From URNF01 sp045638005 (lineage in GTDB: Bacteria; Bacillota; Clostridia; Oscillospirales; Acutalibacteraceae): a stretch of 12,823 bases of DNA. Positions 1 to 8,537 of the stretch are shown in pieces (positions within the stretch are counted from its first letter, which is position 1; each line of letters begins with the position of its first letter). The notes beneath the pieces were generated by a model. It saw only the letters and a list, made by a program, of their open reading frames with translations, ran no database searches and was not told the origin of the DNA. Both the position numbers and the translations under genes were made by a program. Location of the stretch: contig JAZUAN010000031.1 of the NCBI GenBank assembly GCA_045638005.1, positions 1 to 12,823 on the forward strand, written 5' to 3'.

Positions 1-855
1 CACGCCGGCCACCACGTCTTCACCTTGCGCGTTGGTGAGGAACTCGCCCATCAAGCCGGGTTCGCCGGTCGCAGGGTCACGGGTGAAGGCCACGCCGGTA
101 CCGCAGTTGTCGCCCATGTTACCAAAGGCCATCATTTGCACGTTAACGGCAGTACCCCAGGAGTAGGGAATGTCGTTATCGCGGCGATACACGTTCGCAC
201 GGGGGTTGTCCCAAGAACGGAACACGGCTTCCACAGCGCCCATCAATTGCTCTTTGGGATCGGTGGGGAAGTCTTTGCCGATCTTGGATTTGTACTCAGC
301 TTTGAACTGGGTAGCGAGAGTCTTGAGGTCTTCAGCGGTCAGGTCGACGTCCTGAGTCACGCCTTTTTCTTCCTTCATCTTGTCGATGAGTTCCTCAAAG
401 TATTTCTTGCCGACTTCCATAACAACGTCGGAATACATCTGGATGAAACGACGATAGCAGTCGTAAGCCCAACGAGCGTTGCCGGATTTGGCAGCCATGG
501 TCTCCACGACGTCTTCGTTCAAACCGAGGTTCAGGATGGTGTCCATCATGCCGGGCATGGAAGCACGAGCGCCGGAACGCACGGAAACGAGCAGCGGATT
601 TTCTTTGTCACCGAATTTCTTGCCGGTGATACCTTCCATTTTTTCGATGTGCTCCATGATCTGTGCCTGGATCTCATCGTTGATCTTGCGACCATCCTCA
701 TAGTACTGGGTGCAAGCTTCGGTGGAAACTGTGAAGCCCTGGGGAACCGGCAGACCAATCTTGGTCATTTCGGCCAGGTTAGCGCCTTTGCCGCCGAGCA
801 GCTCGCGCATGGAAGCGTCGCCTTCGGAGAACAGATAAACAAACTTGTGACTCAT
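1..855 (-). CDS. ppdK: Pyruvate, phosphate dikinase, N-terminal part (runs off left edge)
   Basis: This enzyme interconverts pyruvate, ATP and phosphate with phosphoenolpyruvate, AMP and pyrophosphate in the cytoplasm; in anaerobes it often serves glycolysis with pyrophosphate. The 285 visible codons cover most of the N-terminal ATP-grasp nucleotide-binding domain; the family is about 880 residues, so the phosphohistidine and PEP/pyruvate domains lie outside. Visible motifs are LLGGKGANLAEM (residues 19-30) and SVRSGARASMPGMMDT (90-105), which hold the equivalents of ATP-binding Lys22 and Arg92 of the Clostridium symbiosum enzyme (here K23 and R92). The ATG at 853-855 has a strong AGGAGG at 863-868 on the minus strand. 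A promoter lies about 100 bp upstream, so the leader is roughly 90 nt. Identity is near certain from the motifs; the long plus-strand reading frame across the gene is a shadow. Confidence 0.97.
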   Translation of the reverse strand, partial: MSHKFVYLFSEGDASMRELLGGKGANLAEMTKIGLPVPQGFTVSTEACTQYYEDGRKINDEIQAQIMEHIEKMEGITGKKFGDKENPLLVSVRSGARASMPGMMDTILNLGLNEDVVETMAAKSGNARWAYDCYRRFIQMYSDVVMEVGKKYFEELIDKMKEEKGVTQDVDLTAEDLKTLATQFKAEYKSKIGKDFPTDPKEQLMGAVEAVFRSWDNPRANVYRRDNDIPYSWGTAVNVQMMAFGNMGDNCGTGVAFTRDPATGEPGLMGEFLTNAQGEDVVAGV

Positions 856-953
856 AAGTCAACCTCCTAAAAAATATTTTACAATTCATAGTTGCCTCTC
901 AAAAAGGGCAGTGACCCCGCGCGCTTACAAATGGGCGCACGGTACCACCGCAC

Positions 954-982
954 ATTATAACAGACTATTTACAATATTTCCA
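954..982 (-). promoter_or_regulatory. Sigma-A type promoter for ppdK
   Basis: Read on the minus strand, TGGAAA (977-982) and TATAAT (954-959) are separated by exactly 17 nt. The -10 box is perfect and the -35 matches consensus at four of six. The start site would fall near 947, giving a leader of about 90 nt before the ATG. A 16-bp palindrome (984-999) abuts the -35 box. Confidence 0.65.
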
Positions 983-983
983 G

Positions 984-999
984 TATTTTTGCAAAAATA
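984..999. promoter_or_regulatory. Perfect 16-bp palindrome beside the ppdK -35 box (candidate operator)
   Basis: TATTTTTGCAAAAATA is a perfect inverted repeat two bases upstream of the ppdK -35 hexamer. The core word TTTGCA recurs at 1025-1030 and 1038-1043 in the same divergent intergenic region. Position and symmetry suit binding of a dimeric regulator, but AT-rich palindromes also arise by chance and no regulator is identified. Confidence 0.3.
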
Positions 1000-1095
1000 T
1001 TCCACTTTTTTACAAGTCTGTCTATTTGCACATACTTTTTGCAACGAAAAGCGCAGACTCTGTGAAAAATATAAGCAAAAAAACGAAAATTCCAC

Positions 1096-1123
1096 TTGAA
1101 AAACGGTCCCTTTTCGTTATAAT
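1096..1123 (+). promoter_or_regulatory. Sigma-A type promoter for pth-mfd
   Basis: TTGAAA (1096-1101), a 16-nt spacer and TATAAT (1118-1123) stand about 40 bp before the pth start, so the leader would be about 30 nt. A 7-bp inverted repeat, ACGAAAA (1083-1089) and TTTTCGT (1111-1117), brackets the -35 box. The rest of the 300-bp ppdK-pth intergenic region (856-1161) shows only these two divergent promoters and the palindrome at 984-999. Confidence 0.65.
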
Positions 1124-1161
1124 GATAATGAGGAAATTTGTTTTGAAACGGATGGAAGAAG

Positions 1162-1758
1162 ATGTTTTTTAGAAAGAAAACGGGCGGCCCCATCGACTTT
1201 TTGGTGGTGGGACTCGGCAACCCCGGTATACAGTATGAAAACACCCGCCACAATGCCGGTTTTATCATGCTGGACGCGTTGGCGGAAGAATTGGGAGTCA
1301 AGGTGGATCGCGCGCGTTTTCGCGCATACTGCGGTGAAGTGAAAATGGGGGATAAGCGTGTTTTGCTTATGAAACCGCAGACATACATGAACAATAGCGG
1401 CGAAGCGGTTAGAGAGGCCATGCAGTTTTACAAGCTGACCCCCGACAGAGTGCTTGTCATGTTTGATGATATTTCCCTGCCGGTAGGCGGCTTGCGGGTG
1501 CGCAGAAACGGCGGTGCGGGCGGCCAGAACGGTGTCAAAAGCATTATTGCACTTTGCGGTGGCGAGGGGTTTCCGCGCATCAAAATGGGTATTGGCGCGA
1601 AACCGCATCCTGACTATGATCTCGCAAATTGGGTCTTATCCAAATTCACCAAAGACGATATGAAGCTTATTGAGGAGACCGCGAAAAAGGCGGTCGGTGC
1701 CGCGAAGCTGATTGTGGACGGCGATATTGATGAGGCAATGAACCGATATTCTCACTAA
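1162..1758 (+). CDS. pth: Peptidyl-tRNA hydrolase
   Basis: Pth cleaves the ester bond of peptidyl-tRNAs dropped by stalled ribosomes, recycling tRNA in the cytoplasm. The 198 residues match the single-domain family. Visible motifs are VVGLGNPGIQYENTRHNAGF (15-34) with N20 and catalytic H30, KPQTYMNNSGE (71-81) with N77, FDDISLPVG (101-109) with D102, and GGAGGQNGVKS (117-127) with N123; these match E. coli N10, H20, N68, D93 and N114. The protein starts about nine residues earlier than the E. coli form, with a basic MFFRKK segment. The nearby out-of-frame ATG at 1152 runs into a stop, and the only start-proximal purine run (GGAAGAAG, 1154-1161) sits very close to ATG 1162, so initiation may be modest. 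It is the first gene of an operon with mfd, a pairing common in Firmicutes. A small hairpin (CTCAC-TAA-GTGAG, 1751-1763) has the stop codon in its loop. Confidence 0.96.
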   Translation: MFFRKKTGGPIDFLVVGLGNPGIQYENTRHNAGFIMLDALAEELGVKVDRARFRAYCGEVKMGDKRVLLMKPQTYMNNSGEAVREAMQFYKLTPDRVLVMFDDISLPVGGLRVRRNGGAGGQNGVKSIIALCGGEGFPRIKMGIGAKPHPDYDLANWVLSKFTKDDMKLIEETAKKAVGAAKLIVDGDIDEAMNRYSH

Positions 1759-1788
1759 GTGAGTTTACAATTCAAGTGAGGTAGAAAT

Positions 1789-4700
1789 ATGAGCATGTAC
1801 GACGCCGGCCTGCAAAAAACGCCGGCATTTTCTGCTATCCAAAAAGATATTCGTGAGAACCGGTTGCCGCTGGCGGTAACCGGTCTCGGTCATATCCATA
1901 AAGCTATCTGGGTGCATGCGCTACGCGCATCCAGCGGTCGACGCGCGGTGATTTTGACGGCGGATGAGGCGGAGGCTACCCGCTTGCAGGAGGATCTGTC
2001 CGCTTTGGGTGAGCGGGTGCTGATGCTGCCCGCAAGAGAGCTGTCATTGCGCCGCGTGGAGTCTACCTCCCGCGAATATGAACAGATGCGCCTTGCCACC
2101 TTAGCTGTGATGGCGGAGGGCGGCTTTGATTGCGTCATCGCAGGCGTGGACGCCGCGATGCAGTATACCCTGCCGCCCGAAACCTTGCTCTCCCGCACGT
2201 TGGATATCGTGGCGGGCGTGCCTCTTCCCGTGAAAGATCTGGCGGCGGCTTTTACCGCGGCGGGTTATGAGCGCGCGGCGCAAATTGAAGGTCCCGGGCA
2301 GTTCGCGGTGCGCGGCGGTATCGTAGATGTATACCCCGCGGCGGCGCCGAATCCCGTGCGTATCGAACTGTGGGGCGACACGGTGGATACTATCTCCTAT
2401 TTTGATTTGATAACCCAGCGCCGCACCGACCAACTGGACAGTATTTCGGTCGCACCCGCTGCGGAAATTATGTATGACGATCCGTTGGAGTTGGCGGCAA
2501 AAATTGAGGATATGGTTTCTCGTCTGCGCGGTAAGGACGCGGCGGCACAAAAGGAAAGACTCGGCATGGATATCGACCGCTTGCGCGGCGGCAGCCTGCC
2601 TGCATCACTTGATAAGTATATCCCGCTCATTTACGATACCCCCGCCAGTTTGTTTGACTACTGCGGGGACAGCCTTTTGTTTGTGTCCGAGATCAATAAA
2701 ATCAAAGAACGCGCACGCACCTTCCATTGGCAATTACAGGAAGATATTAAAGGGCTGATAGAAGAGGGCGAGCTGTGCCGTGCGTTGACCGCATTTGCCC
2801 TGCCGCAGGATACGTTGCAGTTGCGTATTGAACAAATGGGCGGTATCTTGATGGATACCTTTGCGGGCGGTCTTTGGAACATCGCCGTCAAGGGGCTGTA
2901 TAACGTCACCGCACGTCAGCTGCCGGTGTGGTCGGGCAGCGTGGAACTGCTTGCAGACGATTTAAAAGACATGCTCGCACGCGGTATGGCATGTGTGGTT
3001 TTGAGCGGTAGTGAAGAGAAAACCGCCAAAGTGCTCGCGGAAGATCTCAAAAAGCATCAAATTCCCGCCATGCATGCGGTGTCCCCCGATAAACCCATCA
3101 AAGGGCAGGTGCTGGTACTAAACGGCGGTCTGTCCGCAGGCGCGGAATTTCCCGACGCGGGATTTGGTATCATCACTCACGGCCGTGTATCCGCAGCGCG
3201 TAAAAAGCCGCGCAGGGTGCGCCGCGAAAAGGGCGCGGAAATTCACAGCTTGTCCGAGCTTTCTCCCGGAGATTATATCGTTCACTCCGCCCATGGTATC
3301 GGTGTTTACGAGGGTGTGCACCGCCTGGAACTGCAAGGCGTAATTAAAGATTATATCAAGTTGCGGTATGACAAAGGCGATCTTTTGTACGTTCCGGTCA
3401 CCCAACTTGATTTGGTATCTAAATATATCGGCACCAAGGACGACGTACAGTTGAAACTGCACCGCTTGGGCGGGCAGGAATGGCAGAAAACAAAGACCCG
3501 TGTGCGCACGGTAGTAAAGGATATCGCCAAACAGCTGATCGCTCTCTACGGTAAACGCATGTCCACCAAAGGATATGCATTTGAGGCTGACGGTGAATGG
3601 CAGTATGATTTTGAGCGGCACTTTGAATATGAGGAGACGGATGACCAGCTTCGCTGTATCGAGGAGATCAAAGCGGATATGGAAAGGGAGGTGCCGATGG
3701 ACCGCCTGCTTTGCGGCGACGTCGGTTTCGGTAAAACGGAGGTGGCGCTGCGTGCCGCTTTCAAGTGTATCACCGAAGGGAAACTGTGTGTGATTTTGGT
3801 ACCCACTACCATTCTGGCATTTCAGCATTACAACACCATCGTGCGCCGTTTTGAGGGCTTCCCGGTGGAGGTGGAGATGCTGTCTCGCTTCCGCACCCCA
3901 AAACAGCAGACCGAGATCCTCAAAAAAGTGGCAAACGGCAGGGTGGATATTTTGGTCGGTACCCATCGTATGCTGTCAAAGGATGTACAGCTGCCGAATT
4001 TGGGTCTGTTTATTATTGATGAAGAACAACGGTTTGGTGTTGCACAAAAAGAGCGGATAAAAGAACTCGCGCCTGCGGTGGACGTGCTTACCCTGTCGGC
4101 TACTCCTATTCCGCGCACCCTCAACATGGCGATGAGCGGTGTCCGCGACATGTCTATTATCGAGGAAGCGCCGCAGGACAGACGCCCCGTGCAGACCTAC
4201 GTTTTAGAGCACGATGCGGGTATTCTTACCGATGCTATCCGCAGAGAACTGCGCCGCGATGGGCAGGTATACTGGTTGCACAACCGCGTGGAAAGCATCG
4301 AACAATGTGCGAGCGGGATCCAAAGCCGTATCCCTGAGGCGCGGATAGCGGTAGCACACGGAAAAATGACCGAGGAGCAGTTGTCCGATATCTGGCGCCA
4401 GGTTTTGGAGCACGAAATTGACATTTTGGTGTGTACCACCATTATTGAAACAGGTGTGGATATTCCGAACGTCAACACCCTCGTTATTGAGAACGCAGAC
4501 CGTTTTGGATTGTCACAGCTGCACCAGTTGCGCGGTCGCGTGGGGCGGTCTTCCCGCCGCGCGTATGCATATCTCACCTTCCGCAGAGGGAAGGAATTGA
4601 CCGATATCGCCACCAAGCGGCTTGAAGCAATGCGTGACTTCACCGAATTCGGTGCAGGCTTTAAAATTGCAATGCGGGATATGGAAATTCGCGGTGCAGG

Positions 4701-5262
4701 CAACATGCTCGGCGCACAACAACATGGACACATGGAAGCGGTTGGCTACGAGATGTATCTGCGTCTGTTGTCCGAGGCGGTGAACGAGGAAAAAGGCGCC
4801 GCACCTGTTGGCACCGATGCGGAATGTCTCATTGATCTGCAAATTTCGGCGCATATTCCGGAAAGCTATATTTCTGAAAATGCACAGCGGTTGGAAATCT
4901 ACCGCCGCATTGCGGATATCCGTACCATGGACGATTCTCTTGACGTGTATGATGAGCTTATTGACCGTTTCGGCGAACCGCCCACAGCGGTGCAAGGGCT
5001 CATTGACGTGGCGCTGTTGCGTAACATGGCGGCGGGATTGTCCATCTATGAGGTCAAACAGCAGGCGGATACCTTGCTTTTGTATCAGAAAACGCTCAAT
5101 ATGGAGGTTGGCGCGCGCATGACCGCGGCACTCAAAGGGCGGGTGCTGATCAGCGCAGGTGCCAAGCCGTATTTCGCCGTAAAAATTCAAAAAGGGCTCA
5201 GCGCTTTGGATACGCTGCGTGAAGCGTTGGAAGCAGCGGTATCGGAAGAAGAAAAAACATGA
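1789..5262 (+). CDS. mfd: Transcription-repair coupling factor
   Basis: Mfd is a DNA translocase that pushes stalled RNA polymerase off damaged template strands and recruits UvrA for nucleotide excision repair. Its 1157 residues are typical of the family. In order there are a UvrB-like N-terminal region (about 1-300), the CarD-like RNA-polymerase interaction domain around LSPGDYIVHSAHGIGVYEG (about 489-507), helicase motor domain 1 with Walker A GDVGFGKT (643-650) and DEEQ box (744-747, in IIDEEQRFGV), motor domain 2 with a QLRGRVGRS motif and a C-terminal regulatory domain. All key motor residues are intact. The start ATG at 1789 has GAGG seven bases upstream (1778-1781). It lies 30 bp after pth with no terminator between, so the two are likely cotranscribed. 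It ends at a bidirectional terminator that overlaps its TGA codon. Confidence 0.98.
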   Translation: MSMYDAGLQKTPAFSAIQKDIRENRLPLAVTGLGHIHKAIWVHALRASSGRRAVILTADEAEATRLQEDLSALGERVLMLPARELSLRRVESTSREYEQMRLATLAVMAEGGFDCVIAGVDAAMQYTLPPETLLSRTLDIVAGVPLPVKDLAAAFTAAGYERAAQIEGPGQFAVRGGIVDVYPAAAPNPVRIELWGDTVDTISYFDLITQRRTDQLDSISVAPAAEIMYDDPLELAAKIEDMVSRLRGKDAAAQKERLGMDIDRLRGGSLPASLDKYIPLIYDTPASLFDYCGDSLLFVSEINKIKERARTFHWQLQEDIKGLIEEGELCRALTAFALPQDTLQLRIEQMGGILMDTFAGGLWNIAVKGLYNVTARQLPVWSGSVELLADDLKDMLARGMACVVLSGSEEKTAKVLAEDLKKHQIPAMHAVSPDKPIKGQVLVLNGGLSAGAEFPDAGFGIITHGRVSAARKKPRRVRREKGAEIHSLSELSPGDYIVHSAHGIGVYEGVHRLELQGVIKDYIKLRYDKGDLLYVPVTQLDLVSKYIGTKDDVQLKLHRLGGQEWQKTKTRVRTVVKDIAKQLIALYGKRMSTKGYAFEADGEWQYDFERHFEYEETDDQLRCIEEIKADMEREVPMDRLLCGDVGFGKTEVALRAAFKCITEGKLCVILVPTTILAFQHYNTIVRRFEGFPVEVEMLSRFRTPKQQTEILKKVANGRVDILVGTHRMLSKDVQLPNLGLFIIDEEQRFGVAQKERIKELAPAVDVLTLSATPIPRTLNMAMSGVRDMSIIEEAPQDRRPVQTYVLEHDAGILTDAIRRELRRDGQVYWLHNRVESIEQCASGIQSRIPEARIAVAHGKMTEEQLSDIWRQVLEHEIDILVCTTIIETGVDIPNVNTLVIENADRFGLSQLHQLRGRVGRSSRRAYAYLTFRRGKELTDIATKRLEAMRDFTEFGAGFKIAMRDMEIRGAGNMLGAQQHGHMEAVGYEMYLRLLSEAVNEEKGAAPVGTDAECLIDLQISAHIPESYISENAQRLEIYRRIADIRTMDDSLDVYDELIDRFGEPPTAVQGLIDVALLRNMAAGLSIYEVKQQADTLLLYQKTLNMEVGARMTAALKGRVLISAGAKPYFAVKIQKGLSALDTLREALEAAVSEEEKT

Positions 5263-5305
5263 AAAAAGCCTACCGAAGAATACTCTCTTCGGTAGGCTTT
5301 TTTTT
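5262..5305. terminator. Bidirectional terminator between mfd and the LCP gene
   Basis: A perfect 12-bp stem (5268-5279 with 5286-5297) encloses a 6-nt loop, with six A before it and eight T after it. It can stop transcription both ways, which suits the convergent genes: it begins at the last base of the mfd stop codon and lies 8 bp beyond the LCP stop codon. Confidence 0.93.
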
Positions 5306-5312
5306 AGAAAAA

Positions 5313-6422
5313 TCAATTTTGCTCTGCCATATAGGTGCTGTACCAAGGGGTGAGATCCGGCAGATTGGTGGTGACGTAGGTATCTGGATGGATATTGTCA
5401 TAGATAAATGCATGCAGCATGGCGGCGGCATAATCCAAATTATAGTATACCACCGAGCCCAGACTGGAGGGGAAATCTCTTTGCGTGATCTGCATGGTGT
5501 AGCCTTGCGAGATGCGTGCTTGCTCGAAGTGGATATCACCGGTCAGCACGCTTGCCATGTTGAGAATATCGCTGTATGTCAGCGAGGTCTCCATATACGG
5601 CAACAAAGATTTGATGACACCGGGGTATTTTGAAACGCCAAGCGACAGCGCTTTGTTGAAAAGCTGTTCCATAACGTAACGCTGGCGATCGGTACGGCCG
5701 TAGTCGTCCCGCACACCGTCAGCGGTGCTGACATAGCGGATACGGGCAAAGGAGACCGCTTGCGCACCGGTCAAGGTTTGCAGACCGGCGCTTTGAATGG
5801 GTACATTCGGTGTGCCGCTGGTGATGGAAAGCCAGCGCATGTGGTAGTTGGCGTCCTGCCGTTCTGCCTCGGAAATGTCGATCTCAATGCCGCCCATAGC
5901 GTCGATAATATCCGCCATACCGGTAAAGTTCACGGTGGCGTAGTCGCGGATATTGAGATCAAACACCTGGTTGAGCGTTTTGATCGCAAGCTGCGGACCG
6001 CCTCTCGCGTATGCCGAGTTGATCTTGGCGGGGTAGTACCCTTCAATCGGTACCAATGAATCGCGCATGACGGATGTAAGTTTGATAGAGTTGTGCACCG
6101 TATCGATGCTCAAAATCATGATGGAATCGGAATTACCGCTAAAACTGTTGATATTGCGGGAATCAATACCGAACAACGCGATATTCACCACGTCTTCCGA
6201 AAACTCTTTATTTTCCGAAATACCCAGTTCTGCGTCGGTCAGGGTATCCAGAGCAGAGTTACGGTCATACTGGAAATACCATAAAACAGCCGATATACAC
6301 AGACACAGCACGCCTACGATAGAAAGCAGGGTGGTTCCGAAAATAGCAAACCCGCGACCACGTCTTTTCACTTTTTTGGTTTGACGCGCGTGGGCGGGGG
6401 TTGTCCTTTTATTTTGTGACAA
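5313..6422 (-). CDS. LytR-CpsA-Psr (LCP) family cell-wall glycopolymer ligase
   Basis: LCP proteins transfer undecaprenyl-linked glycopolymers such as teichoic acids or capsule to peptidoglycan at the outer face of the membrane. A basic cytoplasmic tail (about 1-24) and one membrane helix (about 25-50) precede the extracellular LCP domain. Signature pieces are GIDSR (85-89), NSDSIMI (97-103), SVMRDS (117-122), INSAYARGG (134-142), LTGAQAVSFARIRY (217-230) and DDYGRTDRQR (239-248), including the conserved arginines and aspartates that bind polyprenyl pyrophosphate. I start at TTG 6420-6422 because GAGGTGAT (6427-6434) is a near-perfect Shine-Dalgarno with its GAGG core 8 nt away. An in-frame GTG at 6429-6431 would overlap that site; using it adds three residues. 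The gene is single, divergent from the ABC-F gene. The glycopolymer substrate cannot be told from sequence. Confidence 0.93.
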   Translation of the reverse strand: MSQNKRTTPAHARQTKKVKRRGRGFAIFGTTLLSIVGVLCLCISAVLWYFQYDRNSALDTLTDAELGISENKEFSEDVVNIALFGIDSRNINSFSGNSDSIMILSIDTVHNSIKLTSVMRDSLVPIEGYYPAKINSAYARGGPQLAIKTLNQVFDLNIRDYATVNFTGMADIIDAMGGIEIDISEAERQDANYHMRWLSITSGTPNVPIQSAGLQTLTGAQAVSFARIRYVSTADGVRDDYGRTDRQRYVMEQLFNKALSLGVSKYPGVIKSLLPYMETSLTYSDILNMASVLTGDIHFEQARISQGYTMQITQRDFPSSLGSVVYYNLDYAAAMLHAFIYDNIHPDTYVTTNLPDLTPWYSTYMAEQN

Positions 6423-6444
6423 GAAAATCACCTCGCATTCTTTT

Positions 6445-6450
6445 ATTATA
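6445..6450 (-). promoter_or_regulatory. Probable -10 box for the LCP gene
   Basis: On the minus strand a perfect TATAAT lies about 23 bp before the start codon. The position 17 nt further upstream reads TTTTCT, a weak -35, so only the -10 is supported. The leader would be very short. Confidence 0.45.
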
Positions 6451-6535
6451 CGACATATCTTTCAAAAAGAAAAGGGAAAACCACAAAAAAGAAAAAATTG
6501 TTTTTTAAGGGGTTTCTTTTTTGTGCAAAAAATGA

Positions 6536-6541
6536 TATGAT
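6536..6541 (+). promoter_or_regulatory. Possible -10 box for the ABC-F gene
   Basis: TATGAT lies 29 bp before the ATG at 6571. No good -35 hexamer is found at 16-18 nt spacing (TTTCTT at best), so the call is tentative. The region between the divergent LCP and ABC-F genes is a purine/pyrimidine-skewed AT-rich stretch with no gene. Confidence 0.35.
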
Positions 6542-6570
6542 GCTTCTACTATTTGTGTGTAGGAGATAGT

Positions 6571-8475
6571 ATGTCGGCAATATCTGTACAGGGACTTACC
6601 AAATATTTCGGCGAACGACTGCTGTTTTCAGACGTCACGTTTGATGTCGGGGAGCAGGATAGGGTGGGATTTATCGGCGGCAACGGCTGCGGGAAGACCA
6701 CTCTTTTTCGCATGCTTATCGGGCAGGAAAGCGTGGATGGCGGCGGTATTGTGCGCTCAAAAGAGACTCGTATCGGCTATATGGAGCAGCACACTTGCAG
6801 CGACGCTATGCGCACGCTTTATGATGAGGTGGAAAGCGTTTTTGAACCGGTGATGGAGGTGGAAAGACAGCTGTCAGCTGTCAATATCCGTCTATCAGGC
6901 GGTGATACCGACCAAGAACTGCTCGCTCGTCAGCACACATTGCGGGAGCAGTTTGAAAATATGGGCGGTTTATATTACAAAAACCGTGTGCGCGCTACTC
7001 TTTTGGGACTTGGTTTTTCTGAGGCAGCGCTGACCCAAACGGTGGGCTCTTTGAGCGGTGGCCAGCGTTCAAAGGCGGCGATGGCCAAATTGCTTTTGTC
7101 TGATGTAAATTTATTGCTTTTAGATGAGCCGACTAACCACCTGGATATTGCATCGGTGGAATGGTTGGAGGAATTTTTGCGCGGGTATCACGGTGCCGCG
7201 ATCATTATTTCCCACGACCGTTATTTTCTGGATCGCGTGACCGAGCGCACCATTGAGATTGCAAACGGCAGACTGTATAAATCAAACGGCAGCTATACGG
7301 CACATAAGGAACTGCGGGAGCGCGACCGCGAAATTGAGGAAAAGCATTATAAGACAGCGATGCTGGAAATCAAGCGCATCGAGGAAAATATAGCACTTTT
7401 GAAACAATGGAATCGCGAGAAGAGCATTCGCACCGCCGAAAGTAAAGAAAAAGCGGTGGAGCGGCTGCGTGCAGACTTGGTAGTGCCGGAAAGCGAGCAG
7501 GCGACCATTCGATTTGATTTTTCTGCCGCCGAGGTGGGCGGCAATGAGGTGCTGAATGTCGGTGAACTCAAAAAGTCTTTTGGAGATAACCACCTCTTTA
7601 AAAATGTTGATTTTCAGTTACGTAGGGGAGAGCGGGTGTTTTTACTCGGTCCGAACGGCTGCGGAAAAACGACTTTACTCAAAATTCTCAACGGTCATTT
7701 GCAATCCGATGATGGCTTTATCCGCTTTGGCGCTAAGGTGTCGGTGGGATATTACGATCAGGTGCAGGCGAATCTGGATCAGACGAAAACGGCGATCGAA
7801 GAGTTGGCGGATGCGTATCCCAAAATGACCGCTACCGAGTTGCGCAGTGCCATGGCGGCATTTTTGCTGCGCGGGGACGATGTGTTCAAGCCGATCTCGA
7901 ATTTAAGCGGCGGTGAAAAAGCGCGACTGCTACTGCTCAAACTGATGCTGGCACGGCATAATTTGCTGCTGCTGGACGAGCCGACCAACCATTTGGATAT
8001 CACCTCGCGCGAGGCGCTCGAACAGGCGCTTGTCAGCTACACCGGCACGGTGCTTGTTGTGTCGCACGACCGTTATTTTATCAATCGTATGGCGGATCGC
8101 ATTTTGCGTCTCACACATGACGGATGCACCTCATACGTGGGTAATTATGACGCGTATGCAGAAAAATGCCGCGAGCAAACAGCGCCCGAGCAAAAGACTG
8201 TCCCCACACCGCAAAAGATCAATAGTTATCAGCTGCAAAAAGAGCAGGCGTCCAAAAAACGCAAGCTCACTACACAACTGTCCCGCACCGAGCAGGCGAT
8301 CGAGGAACTGGAAACGGCGATTGCCGACCTGCAAACGCAACTGTCCGCGGGGAATACCGCCGATTATGAGCAGTTGATGCAAATGACCGCTGCGCTGGAC
8401 GAAAGACAGCAGGAATTGGACGAAAAAATGCTGCTTTGGGCGGAAATCAGCGAGGAATTGGAAGGCTTGTCGTAA
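6571..8475 (+). CDS. ABC-F family ATP-binding protein (YdiF/Uup-like)
   Basis: ABC-F proteins are soluble twin-ATPase factors without membrane domains that mostly act at the ribosomal E-site; some rescue stalled ribosomes and some protect against antibiotics. The 634 residues hold two ATPase cassettes: Walker A GGNGCGKTT (36-44), signature LSGGQ (161-165) and Walker B LLLLDEPTNHLD (181-192); then GPNGCGKTT (360-368), LSGGE (445-449) and LLLLDEPTNHLD (465-476). A charged helical linker (about 240-300) joins them, and a C-terminal coiled coil (about 550-634) follows, the layout of the Bacillus YdiF/Uup type rather than short resistance proteins. ATG 6571 is preferred because AGGAG (6561-6565) stands five bases before it; an upstream TTG at 6553 would place that site inside the gene. 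A housekeeping translation role is likelier than resistance, but the sequence does not decide it. Confidence 0.95.
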   Translation: MSAISVQGLTKYFGERLLFSDVTFDVGEQDRVGFIGGNGCGKTTLFRMLIGQESVDGGGIVRSKETRIGYMEQHTCSDAMRTLYDEVESVFEPVMEVERQLSAVNIRLSGGDTDQELLARQHTLREQFENMGGLYYKNRVRATLLGLGFSEAALTQTVGSLSGGQRSKAAMAKLLLSDVNLLLLDEPTNHLDIASVEWLEEFLRGYHGAAIIISHDRYFLDRVTERTIEIANGRLYKSNGSYTAHKELRERDREIEEKHYKTAMLEIKRIEENIALLKQWNREKSIRTAESKEKAVERLRADLVVPESEQATIRFDFSAAEVGGNEVLNVGELKKSFGDNHLFKNVDFQLRRGERVFLLGPNGCGKTTLLKILNGHLQSDDGFIRFGAKVSVGYYDQVQANLDQTKTAIEELADAYPKMTATELRSAMAAFLLRGDDVFKPISNLSGGEKARLLLLKLMLARHNLLLLDEPTNHLDITSREALEQALVSYTGTVLVVSHDRYFINRMADRILRLTHDGCTSYVGNYDAYAEKCREQTAPEQKTVPTPQKINSYQLQKEQASKKRKLTTQLSRTEQAIEELETAIADLQTQLSAGNTADYEQLMQMTAALDERQQELDEKMLLWAEISEELEGLS

Positions 8476-8503
8476 AAAAAGAGATGATTTTTGAAAAAAC
8501 CTC

Positions 8504-8532
8504 TTGCTTTTTTCGGTAACATAGTCTATAAT
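8504..8532 (+). promoter_or_regulatory. Promoter for the initiator tRNA gene
   Basis: TTGCTT (8504-8509), exactly 17 nt, then TATAAT (8527-8532). The start site would be near 8539, about 23 bp before the tRNA. No convincing terminator separates it from the ABC-F gene just upstream; only a weak 5-bp AAGAG/CTCTT pairing is seen. Confidence 0.8.
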
Positions 8533-8537
8533 AGTAA

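Noticed and set aside
25..870. A 281-codon plus-strand frame across ppdK
   Set aside because: It is the mirror frame of a strongly supported ppdK. It has no family motifs, no ribosome binding site and histidine/valine-rich shadow composition.
1118..1132. Fur-box-like ATAATGATAATG at the pth -10 region
   Set aside because: The match is short, AT-rich and explained by the -10 box; iron control of pth-mfd is not expected.
1751..1763. Terminator after pth
   Set aside because: The CTCAC-TAA-GTGAG stem is only 5 bp and is not followed by a strong T-run, so read-through into mfd is expected.
3118..5346. Long minus-strand frames (3118-3966, 4197-4733, 4513-5346) inside mfd
   Set aside because: They lie wholly or largely within intact mfd, lack start signals and show no recognisable domain.
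6553..6570. Upstream TTG start for the ABC-F gene
   Set aside because: The extra six codons include the ribosome binding site of ATG 6571, and the family begins at about MSAISVQGLTK.
8476..8515. Terminator for the ABC-F gene
   Set aside because: Only a 5-bp AAGAG/CTCTT pairing with a loop of about 20 nt is present, overlapping the tRNA promoter; too weak to call.
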